Of a DNA stretch of 64,000 nt, positions 1 through 6,913 are shown one piece after another; the stretch's first letter is position 1; every line of letters begins with the position of its first letter. A program made the translations under genes and the position numbers. The stretch is from Brevibacterium yomogidense (lineage in GTDB: Bacteria > Actinomycetota > Actinomycetes > Actinomycetales > Brevibacteriaceae), in NCBI RefSeq assembly GCF_900163715.1, contig NZ_FWFF01000001.1:496001-560000 (forward strand), in the 5' to 3' direction. The notes beneath the pieces were generated by a model. The model saw only the letters and a program-made list of their open reading frames with translations, was not told where the DNA came from and did not search any database.

Positions 1-1
1 C

Positions 2-451
2 CTGGAGGAGCAGGATGAAGCCGGCCAGCGCGTCGACTATGTCCTCATCGACTGCCCGCCCAGCCTGGGCCTCCTCACAGTGAACGCCTTCGTCGCTGCT
101 CGGGAGGTCTTCATCCCCATCCAGTGCGAGTACTACGCGTTGGAGGGCGTGAGCCAGCTGTTGAAGAGCATCCAGATGATCCAGCAGCACCTGAACCCCG
201 AGCTGTGGATCTCCACAGTGCTTCTGACGATGTACGACGGACGTACGCGCCTCAGTGCCCAGGTCGCTGAAGAGGTCCGCACACATTTCGAGGATCAGGT
301 TCTGCGCACTGTCATTCCACGGTCCGTGCGCATCTCCGAGGCCCCGAGCTACGGCAGAACCGTCATCTCGTACGAACCCAGCTCTTCGGGTGCGCTGTCC
401 TACCGTGAGGCGGCTGAGGAGATCTCATTGAGAGGAATCAAGAATGGCTGA
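2..451 (+). CDS. parA: ParA chromosome-partitioning ATPase, C-terminal part (5' end outside window)
   Basis: The reading frame is open from the first bases, so only the C-terminal ~149 residues are here. The frame begins LEEQDEAG and continues into VLIDCPPSLGLLT, the Walker B (A' box) region of Soj/ParA ATPases. It is followed by the typical IPIQCEYYALEGVSQLL and RISEAPSYG segments. ParA is a deviant Walker ATPase that binds nucleoid DNA nonspecifically; together with ParB-parS it moves the origin region to daughter cells. Its stop overlaps the parB start by 8 bp, so the two are translationally coupled. Family assignment is secure. The N-terminal Walker A lysine lies outside the window and cannot be checked. 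Confidence 0.97.
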   Translation: MEEQDEAGQRVDYVLIDCPPSLGLLTVNAFVAAREVFIPIQCEYYALEGVSQLLKSIQMIQQHLNPELWISTVLLTMYDGRTRLSAQVAEEVRTHFEDQVLRTVIPRSVRISEAPSYGRTVISYEPSSSGALSYREAAEEISLRGIKNG

Positions 452-2030
452 GAAGCGTCGCGGACTTGGACGGGGACTGGGATCGCTCATCCCCAGTCAG
501 GAGACCGGTCGCCCATCGGATGTGTTCTTCCCGCGCAGCGAGCGGGCCGATCCGGACGCTCAGACCGATTCGCAGGAGACGGAACGCGAGAAGGTGCCGT
601 CGGATCCGGCGGAGTCGATGAGGCGTGCACAGGCGGGACGAAAGACCGGGTCCGCGAAGCGAACTCCCGCGAAGGGAGCGACGCAGAAGCCTGCCGCCAG
701 CAAGACGGCGGCGACCAAGGCCACCTCTGCGGCGACGAAATCAGGGAAGAGCTCCTCTCAGAAATCCGCCGATGAGTCGACATCCGCGTCTGCTGAGCCG
801 GCGACCCGGCAGCCGGCAACGAGGCCGAAGGCGTCAGCAGATGCGAACACAAAGCGCGTTTCCGCGAAGAACGACAGTGATCGCATTGCGAGTTCGATTC
901 TACAGTCGAACGACGACGCCTCGTCGCTCGATTCCCGCCCGACTGACGAGGGCTCTGCTGTCCCAGAGTCTTCGGCGGCGGAAGCTAACGACGATGGCCT
1001 CAGCGGTACCGACACATCAGTTGATGGGGTCTACGTTTCACGTGAAACCGTCCGATCACATTCTGCGTCGGAAGAGATGCCCAGAGTGGAGGTCGATACG
1101 GAGGAGCGTGACGCAGAGGTCGCGGACGTCGCCCTCTCCGACTCCTCCACCCCAGACGTTCCAAGTGAAACGGGTGACGAGCAGGACGATGCAGCACACG
1201 ACCTGGTCCCGGTCCCGGGCACAACCTTCGGTGAAGTCTCTCTCGACCGCATTCGCCCTAACCCGCGTCAGCCTCGCGATGTATTCGATGAGGACGCGCT
1301 CGACGAGCTGATCACGAGCATCCGGGAGATCGGTGTCCTTCAGCCGGTCGTCGTCCGTCGGCGCACTGACGCACCCGGTCAGTATGAGCTGATCATGGGT
1401 GAGCGCCGCTTCCGCGCGTCGAAGGAGGCAGGTAAGGATACGATTCCGGCGATCGTCCGGGAGACGTCCAATGACGATCTCCTGCGCGATGCGCTCCTGG
1501 AGAATCTGCACCGCGTCGATCTGAATCCTCTTGAAGAAGCAGCGGCCTACGCGCAGCTGTTGGAGGACTTCAACTGCACTCAAGAAGAGCTCTCCGAGCG
1601 GATCGGTCGCTCACGGCCGCAGATCTCCAATACGATCCGGCTGTTGAAGCTCCCGGGAATGGTTCAGCGTCGCGTTGCTGCAGGTGTTCTCTCCAGCGGA
1701 CATGCGCGAGCGCTGCTCGGACTGAACGATGGCGCCAACATGGAGGTCCTGGCTCAGCGAGTAGTCGCTGAAGGGCTGTCAGTACGGGCCACCGAGGAAG
1801 CCGTCATACTTCTCAACCGCGGCGATCGTTCCGCTGTTTCACGTGGAACACGCGAACCCGACCCAGAGCTTGCAGAGCTCGCACGGTCGCTCGGAGATCG
1901 TCTTGATACTCGGGTGAACGTCGTCATGGGCAAGCGCAAGGGAAAGCTTTCCGTTGAGTTCGCAAATGGCGAGGATCTGAATAGGATCCTGTTGCTTCTT
2001 GGGCTCGAGGGCGATTCCGACGACGAATAG
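444..2030 (+). CDS. parB: ParB, chromosome-partitioning CTPase/parS-binding protein with long disordered insert
   Basis: 528 residues, against about 300-380 for most chromosomal ParBs. The N-terminal ParA-contact motif KRRGLGRGLGSLIP (residues 4-17) is present. Residues ~18-260 are a low-complexity stretch rich in Ala, Ser, Thr, Lys and acidic residues. The folded part starts near residue 262 (FGEVSLDRIRPNPRQPR). It includes the CTP-binding box GERRFR (~319-324) and ENLHRVDLNP. A helix-turn-helix follows near 383 (LSERIGRSRPQISNTI), and the protein ends in a C-terminal dimerisation segment. ParB loads on parS, spreads as a CTP-gated clamp and recruits SMC. The gene itself contains one perfect parS core (1035-1048), one single-mismatch copy (1836-1849) and a weaker two-mismatch copy (1158-1171). 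A strong terminator follows at 2047. Confidence 0.97.
   Translation: MAEKRRGLGRGLGSLIPSQETGRPSDVFFPRSERADPDAQTDSQETEREKVPSDPAESMRRAQAGRKTGSAKRTPAKGATQKPAASKTAATKATSAATKSGKSSSQKSADESTSASAEPATRQPATRPKASADANTKRVSAKNDSDRIASSILQSNDDASSLDSRPTDEGSAVPESSAAEANDDGLSGTDTSVDGVYVSRETVRSHSASEEMPRVEVDTEERDAEVADVALSDSSTPDVPSETGDEQDDAAHDLVPVPGTTFGEVSLDRIRPNPRQPRDVFDEDALDELITSIREIGVLQPVVVRRRTDAPGQYELIMGERRFRASKEAGKDTIPAIVRETSNDDLLRDALLENLHRVDLNPLEEAAAYAQLLEDFNCTQEELSERIGRSRPQISNTIRLLKLPGMVQRRVAAGVLSSGHARALLGLNDGANMEVLAQRVVAEGLSVRATEEAVILLNRGDRSAVSRGTREPDPELAELARSLGDRLDTRVNVVMGKRKGKLSVEFANGEDLNRILLLLGLEGDSDDE
1035..1048. other. parS core site (perfect), inside parB
   Basis: GTTTCACGTGAAAC, a perfect 14-bp palindrome identical to the conserved chromosomal parS core. 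It lies in the coding sequence of the ParB disordered insert and is read as part of VSRET. Confidence 0.9.
1836..1849. other. parS-like site with one mismatch, inside parB
   Basis: GTTTCACGTGGAAC, one base from the 14-bp parS core. With flanks it is T...A, so it matches 15 of 16 bases of the extended consensus. It is located in the parB coding region and read as VSRGT. Confidence 0.7.
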
Positions 2031-2046
2031 CTGTCCTCACAAGTAG

Positions 2047-2083
2047 GCGCCCAACTCACTGACGGTGAGTTGGGCGCTTTTTT
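2047..2083 (+). terminator. Rho-independent terminator of parAB
   Basis: A perfect 13-bp stem (GCGCCCAACTCAC at 2047-2059, complement at 2065-2077) with a 5-nt loop is followed directly by six T residues. It starts 16 bp after the parB stop. This is the clearest canonical terminator in the window and separates parB transcription from the parS tract. Confidence 0.93.
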
Positions 2084-2152
2084 GTGTCTACAGGCAGCGC
2101 ACACGCGTGCCCAGCGCCAGGGAAAGCTTCTTTGCTCGCGTGACGAGGTGAG

Positions 2153-2166
2153 GTTTCACGTGAAAC
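2153..2166. other. parS core site (perfect)
   Basis: GTTTCACGTGAAAC, the first site downstream of the parAB terminator. Its flanking bases are G on both sides. Confidence 0.92.
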
Positions 2167-2491
2167 GGGGCAATTCGCCGGTAGGTGGCCGGAGGGACCA
2201 CCTCATCGCACGTGAGGTGATCGTGCCGTTCCTGAGCCCGGGTTGAGGATTGCGCGAAGCAAACGGGCGGCGGACGAAGTCGCCGAAGTTCTCGTCATGT
2301 TGCATCGGATGTAGACAACGACTGCAGATACTGAGCTGTGTGGGAGAGCAATTCCGCTTCTGTGTGAGCCTGCCGGTTTGGGGCAATACGCCGTGCACCC
2401 AAGCGGTATCGGGCGGTGGTGACCCCGAGTCCTACGCGAAGTGCGGTATCTATCGTGACCAGTGGAGGACCCCTCCCCTCAAGTGTCACTC

Positions 2492-2505
2492 GTTTCACGT
2501 GAAAC
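2492..2505. other. parS core site (perfect)
   Basis: GTTTCACGTGAAAC with flanks C and A. It starts 339 bp after the previous site. Confidence 0.92.
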
Positions 2506-2823
2506 ATGATGATGCTGTCCGTCTTGGGTGAAGAAGTGATGGAGAGCTTCCCAGCAACCCGCCGTTGGAGCTGTACACGTGCTGAAATGACGGGCGCAGT
2601 GGGTACTTTCTCATATCGGTGCACATCCGTAGGCCCCAAACCTGCATAGCGCGAAGGTGACGGTTGGGACCCTTCGAGTGTTCCGTTACCACGCACCGAT
2701 TCCGGTACCGACCCGTGCAATACACTCCAGCGAACGATCACTCGTACTGCTCGTGGAGGAGCCGGACGCTGGTATCGAAGCAGAAACTCGGCAATCCGCT
2801 GGCACTTACAGCGACGATTCGCT

Positions 2824-2837
2824 GTTTCACGTGAAAC
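2824..2837. other. parS core site (perfect)
   Basis: GTTTCACGTGAAAC with flanks T and G (15 of 16 bases of the extended consensus). It starts 332 bp after the previous site. Confidence 0.93.
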
Positions 2838-2902
2838 GTTGAGCGCTATTCAGTGCGTGGTTTCCGTGGCATTCTCTGCGCCGGACAGGAGCTCCCCCTC
2901 TT

Positions 2903-2916
2903 GTTTCACGTGAAAC
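2903..2916. other. parS core site (perfect)
   Basis: GTTTCACGTGAAAC with flanks T and G. It lies only 79 bp from the previous site, the closest pair in the array. Confidence 0.93.
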
Positions 2917-3207
2917 GTCGTTAAGAATGAGTCTGTGTGCGTGTCAGTGATTCACCAACTTCTCAGTACTGGCCGGGCTGCACGCGTCGCGCGCGTGATG
3001 GTCACGATCGGTGAGTTGCTCGGGGCGCGCTGCTGAGGGATACGCATTCCTGAACTCTCGAAGGATTGATTGTGCACCGATGCTCAATCCCGGTGGCTTT
3101 TAGCCCCGGTCGCCGCTGAAATCCGCCTCGGTGTGCGTCTGAATGTACAGAGCGTCGGATCTGATCAATCCATTCGTCGGCTGTCGTCGGATCTATTCGA
3201 GCGCTGC

Positions 3208-3221
3208 GTTTCACGTGAAAC
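3208..3221. other. parS core site (perfect)
   Basis: GTTTCACGTGAAAC with flanks C and G, inside a slightly longer palindrome (GCGTTTCACGTGAAACGC). It starts 305 bp after the previous site. Confidence 0.93.
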
Positions 3222-3609
3222 GCGGTTGTTGTTCTCGATGATCACTGACGCGCACCGTTCTTCACATGGACTCAAGCGGCGATCTACAGTGATCTGCCGA
3301 TGCGGTGCTCCGCGCCATTTCCCAGGGTCGTGCGTAGAGATGCATGGGTTCTATCGCTCATGTCGGTGTGGGGGCTATGCCTCTTCCCATTCCGTGCTCT
3401 GTGAACGCAGTGACGAAGGACGCGAATGTACCTCTGTTCCGTCGCACGTGGCGAAGGCGTCAGATGAGCTGTAGTTCGCAACCACGTGTCGGTAGAGTCA
3501 CGGCCTGCCGCGGTGCGATCGTTTGCCAACCGAGGAGTTGGGTAGTGAACTCTGCCGAGTGGTGTTCCGATAGGTGTGCGGTCGTCGGCCACCATGCAGT
3601 GGTTGGTGT

Positions 3610-3623
3610 GTTTCACGTGGAAC
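3610..3623. other. parS-like site with one mismatch
   Basis: GTTTCACGTGGAAC, the same A-to-G variant seen inside parB at 1836. It starts 402 bp after the previous site and 407 bp before the next. Confidence 0.75.
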
Positions 3624-4016
3624 CGACGTGCTGCCTGCGGAGGTGGCATGTGCTGTGCTGGGTACGAGTCGCCGGCGGATCCGGCGGACGGGGAAACGGG
3701 TCGTTTTATCTAGTACTAGGTGGATGGCCCGTGGACCTGAGTCGCAATCCGTCCGGAGTGCCAAGGGTGCCTCATGGGCGCGATAGGTCTGCGAGTGAAC
3801 ACTGGTGGCAGTGCGATCGACGGTTCACTCGGTACAGTTCTGAGGGCGACACGCCTGGTCGATGCGGTCATTCAAGAGGGATGGCGGTCGAACGTTCTCC
3901 GAAGGCGCCAGCATCCTCCCTCGACAGATGCCTACCTGCACGGATGGGGTTCAGTGGAGTGCGCGCTCTCAGGGTACGTGCTGGCGCGACGTATCACCTG
4001 TGGGATCTCGCTCTCC

Positions 4017-4030
4017 GTTTCACGTGAAAC
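4017..4030. other. parS core site (perfect), last of the array
   Basis: GTTTCACGTGAAAC with flanks C and G, about 90 bp downstream of the stop codon of the convergent cwlM-like gene. Confidence 0.93.
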
Positions 4031-4117
4031 GCCAGGTCACCGGTGTCACGCTGGCAACGGTGTTACGTGGAACGGCGCTGCCTGCAGCGGCGTACGTGCT
4101 ACTCGCGTCGGAGAGCG

Positions 4118-5275
4118 TCAGTCGGCGGTGTTCTCGTCGGACTTCCGCGCGATCATCTCACGCAATGCCACGAGGTCGACCGTTCCGGTGACGGGATCCG
4201 CTGCTTCTGTTAAGTAAAGGCGCTGAAGTGCAACTGCGACCGATTCTGCAATCGAATCTCGCACTCGTGCTGAGTGCAGCCGCTGCCTGTCATCATCGTT
4301 CGTGATGTAACCGACGACGACGTGGACTGTGGGCGTCGTGTATTCGTGCAGGGACTTCCACGAGCGAGCATGGGAGCCGCAGTCCAGGAAATCGGTACGT
4401 GAGAGGATCTCGCGCTGGATCAGCTCCGCCAGGCGCTTGCCGATGGGCGAAGGCTGACCGGTAGCCGTACCGAAATAGAAGGTTGCGACCCCGTTCGCAC
4501 TGGGATTCGTGTGGAAGTCCTGCGACACACTGATGAGAGTGGATGCGCGTGAGTCCAAGAGGTCTGATGCGGCGCGTTCGTCCGCGTCGAGGACGAAGGG
4601 TGATGCCCCTACTGCTGCGAGGCGGCCGGAGATCCGCTGGGCTATATCCATCGAGTAGTCGTATGCGCTGCTCGTATGATCCGCGACGAGCTGCGTGTCA
4701 TCGGTCATGGGGAGGGTGGGGGCGGAATCGATGACGAATGTGCGTCCAGACAATGATGGTCCGGACGACTGGAGTCGGGCCTTCTCCTGCAGGGCGAAGA
4801 TGTTGCCGGACGCACTTCCCCGCGTCACCGCTTCGAGCCCGCGGAGGGTACGGGGACCGGCCACTCCGTCGACGTTCAGACCGAGGTTCTTCTGAAGATC
4901 ACGGACGGCTGCGTCCGTGGTCTCTGCGAAGGTGAAATCGATGCGCGAAGCGTAGAGACCCAGATCGGAGAGCTTGCTCTGAAGTTCCGCGACGTCATCG
5001 CCGCTGAACGGTCGGACAGGGTCGAATCGCAGGATGCGGTCGCCCAGCTGGTGACGAGCAAGCTCGATCTGCTCGAACGTCTGCTGACCGAGGACCCCGT
5101 CGGGGAACAGGCCTCTCCGCTGCTGGAAGTGCTTGATGGTGGAGTCGAGGTCGTGATCGAACTCAGCACTGGAGGAATCGCCCACGTCGTACCCCAGACG
5201 GGACAGCTGTGCCTTCACGGTGAGCAGCACCGTGTCGGACGCTCCGAGCTGGAAGGTGGAGTTGTGGGGTGTCAT
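4118..5275 (-). CDS. cwlM: CwlM-like pseudo-amidase with two peptidoglycan-binding domains
   Basis: 385 residues from the ATG at 5275. A TTG at 5341 is in frame but lies against a hairpin and adds unconserved sequence. Two peptidoglycan-binding repeats lie at ~8-70 and ~88-150, and an Amidase_3-like domain at ~178-355. The zinc/catalytic signature is not intact: the usual VIDPGHGG is VIDSAPTLP (181-189), and the usual glutamate in VE(V/I)GF is valine in VVGYITN (320-326). In mycobacteria CwlM sits in the same place (next to trxC and parB). There it is a cytoplasmic non-enzymatic regulator of MurA under PknB control that also contacts MurJ/FhaA. No signal peptide is seen, which fits a cytoplasmic regulator. 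The symbol is given by synteny and domain layout. Confidence 0.82.
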   Translation of the reverse strand: MTPHNSTFQLGASDTVLLTVKAQLSRLGYDVGDSSSAEFDHDLDSTIKHFQQRRGLFPDGVLGQQTFEQIELARHQLGDRILRFDPVRPFSGDDVAELQSKLSDLGLYASRIDFTFAETTDAAVRDLQKNLGLNVDGVAGPRTLRGLEAVTRGSASGNIFALQEKARLQSSGPSLSGRTFVIDSAPTLPMTDDTQLVADHTSSAYDYSMDIAQRISGRLAAVGASPFVLDADERAASDLLDSRASTLISVSQDFHTNPSANGVATFYFGTATGQPSPIGKRLAELIQREILSRTDFLDCGSHARSWKSLHEYTTPTVHVVVGYITNDDDRQRLHSARVRDSIAESVAVALQRLYLTEAADPVTGTVDLVALREMIARKSDENTAD

Positions 5276-5347
5276 CGAACTCGTCTCTGGTGGGATGCGG
5301 GTCGCGCTGATCCGCGGGCCGGCAGGGTCACGATCTTCCAACGGACG

Positions 5348-5383
5348 ATCAGGCGCCCGTTGATACTACAACGGACGCCTGAT
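5348..5383 (-). terminator. Hairpin between trxA and cwlM
   Basis: 15-bp arms (5348-5362 and 5369-5383) around a 6-nt loop. There is a single mismatch that becomes a U-G wobble in minus-strand RNA, so the fold is better on the strand carrying trxA and cwlM. There is no T-run, so it may attenuate or process the trxA transcript and not end it fully. Confidence 0.5.
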
Positions 5384-5422
5384 GTCTTGCTGAGGGCTTC
5401 GCTCCTGTGCGTGCGCCTGAGA

Positions 5423-5743
5423 TCAGGCGAGGAGCGGCTCGATCTCCTCGAGCAGAGCCGGCTTGGGCCTGGCACCGATGATCTGCTTGACGACTTCGCC
5501 GTTCTTGAAGAGGTAGAGCGCCGGTATGGACGTGATGCCGTACGAACCGGCGGTCTGCATGTTGTCGTCGGTATTGACCTTGACGACCTTCAGACGGTCC
5601 TCCAGTTCATCGCCGAGCTCGTCGACGATGGGCGAGACCATGCGGCACGGGCCGCACCAGGGTGCCCAGAAATCGACGAGCACGGGCTTGTCGGCCTTCA
5701 GGACTTCGTCGGAGAAGGTTGCGTCAGTGACTTCCAGGGACAT
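5423..5743 (-). CDS. trxA: Thioredoxin
   Basis: 106 residues, the normal length of a bacterial thioredoxin. It has the active site WCGPC (Cys30, Cys33), the preceding VLVDFWAPW strand, and the cis-proline segment ITSIPALYLF. It is a cytosolic disulfide reductase recharged by TrxB, which is encoded just upstream on the same strand (81 bp gap). The ribosome binding site GAGGA lies just before the ATG. The order trxB-trxA-cwlM is that of mycobacteria. Confidence 0.97.
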   Translation of the reverse strand: MSLEVTDATFSDEVLKADKPVLVDFWAPWCGPCRMVSPIVDELGDELEDRLKVVKVNTDDNMQTAGSYGITSIPALYLFKNGEVVKQIIGARPKPALLEEIEPLLA

Positions 5744-5824
5744 GATGTCCTCCTCGGTTCTCGTCAGTGGTGCTGACGGGTCGTGTGGTGGCGTGTGTTC
5801 GGCACGCGCAGTGAGTTGAGTGGG

Positions 5825-6814
5825 TCAGGCGCCCGCGACGGCGACCGACGGTACTGCCGCGTCGGCCTCCGCTGCCTGCTGCTGGGGTCGGGATGCCAGG
5901 TAGTGCTCGGCGTCCAGAGCCGCGGAGCATCCGGTTCCAGCGGAGGTGATCGCCTGCCGGTATACGGGGTCGATCACGTCGCCGGCGGCGAAGACGCCCT
6001 CCATGCTGGTCCGGGAGCTGCGTCCGTCGACCTGGAGGTAGCCGTCATCGCGGAGTGCGAGCCGGTCTGCGAAGAGCGATGTGCGGGGGTCGGAGCCGAT
6101 CGCGACGAACATGCCGGTCACGGGCAGATCGGATGTCTCACCGGTGTTCACGTTGCGAAGCGTGAGTCCGGTGAGTGAGTCTTCGCCGTGGACTTCAGCG
6201 ACTTCCGAATCGAAGACGAACTCGATCTTCGGATCGGCCTTCGCCCGGTCCTGCATGGTCTGCGATGCGCGCAGCTCCTGGCGGCGGTGCACCACGGTGA
6301 CCTTCGAGGCGAACCGGCTGAGGAAGGTGGCCTCCTCCATCGCGGAGTCGCCGCCGCCGATGACGGCGATGTGGTGGTCACGGAAGAAGAACCCGTCGCA
6401 GGTCGCACACCAGCTCACACCGTGACCGGACAGCTTCTTCTCATTGGGGAGGCCCAGTTCGCGGTAGGCAGAGCCGGTTGCGAGGATCACAGCCTCCGCG
6501 GTGTAGCGGGAGCCGAGGCCGGTCACGATCGCATGCGCGCCCGGTTCGAGCGTCAGCTCCGTGACGTCGTCATAGACGACGGTGGCACCGAAGCGCTCGG
6601 CCTGCTGCCGCATGTTCTCCATGAGATCGGGACCCTGGACCCCTTCCGGGAATCCCGGGAAGTTCTCCACATCCGTGGTGTTCATGAGCTCTCCGCCAGC
6701 GGTGACGGACCCGGCGATGACGACGGGCTCCAGGTTCGCACGGGCGGCATAGATCGCGGCGGTGTATCCGGCTGGTCCGGAGCCCACGATCACTAGACGA
6801 TGATGGGTTGTCAT
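5825..6814 (-). CDS. trxB: Thioredoxin reductase (NADPH, FAD)
   Basis: 329 residues from the ATG at 6814, which is preceded by GGAGGG. An upstream start at 6883 would only add unconserved residues. The FAD-binding motif GSGPAG is at 11-16, the redox-active CATC at 136-139, the NADPH-binding GGGDSA is near 160, and the C-terminal FAD motif is VFAAGDV. The enzyme passes electrons from NADPH to thioredoxin, and the two genes are adjacent and co-directional. The short Ala/Gln-rich C-terminal tail is unremarkable. Confidence 0.97.
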   Translation of the reverse strand: MTTHHRLVIVGSGPAGYTAAIYAARANLEPVVIAGSVTAGGELMNTTDVENFPGFPEGVQGPDLMENMRQQAERFGATVVYDDVTELTLEPGAHAIVTGLGSRYTAEAVILATGSAYRELGLPNEKKLSGHGVSWCATCDGFFFRDHHIAVIGGGDSAMEEATFLSRFASKVTVVHRRQELRASQTMQDRAKADPKIEFVFDSEVAEVHGEDSLTGLTLRNVNTGETSDLPVTGMFVAIGSDPRTSLFADRLALRDDGYLQVDGRSSRTSMEGVFAAGDVIDPVYRQAITSAGTGCSAALDAEHYLASRPQQQAAEADAAVPSVAVAGA

Positions 6815-6913
6815 GTCCCTCCTACACTTGTCAAGCACGCAAACACGGTATGAGTCCGCGATATTCCGCGCCGGGCACAGCACTCCGAGCGCACGACCCT
6901 GTCTGCAGCCGGA

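Larger units (their letters stand above)
2084..4117. other. Gene-free parS-rich tract (centromere-like region)
   Basis: About 2 kb between the parB terminator and the stop of the cwlM-like gene holds no convincing gene. The open frames in it give arginine/cysteine-rich translations without domain character or sensible ribosome binding sites, and they overlap each other on both strands. The base composition looks less GC-rich than the flanking genes. It contains six perfect parS cores and one single-mismatch copy, mostly 300-410 bp apart. The best reading is a ParB loading platform and not decayed coding DNA, although a strongly decayed gene cannot be excluded. Confidence 0.7.

Noticed and set aside
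4058-4074. A further parS-like sequence (TGTTACGTGGAAC)
   Set aside because: Only 11 of 14 core positions match and the dyad is broken. It may be a decayed site but cannot be counted.
2250-4217. Several open frames of 60-230 codons on both strands in the parS tract
   Set aside because: They overlap each other, lack ribosome binding sites, give Arg/Cys-rich translations without recognisable segments and run through parS sites.
5744-6913. sigM and an anti-sigma gene expected near trxB by mycobacterial synteny
   Set aside because: Only trxB fits in this interval; no sigma-factor motifs occur on either strand between trxA and murJ.
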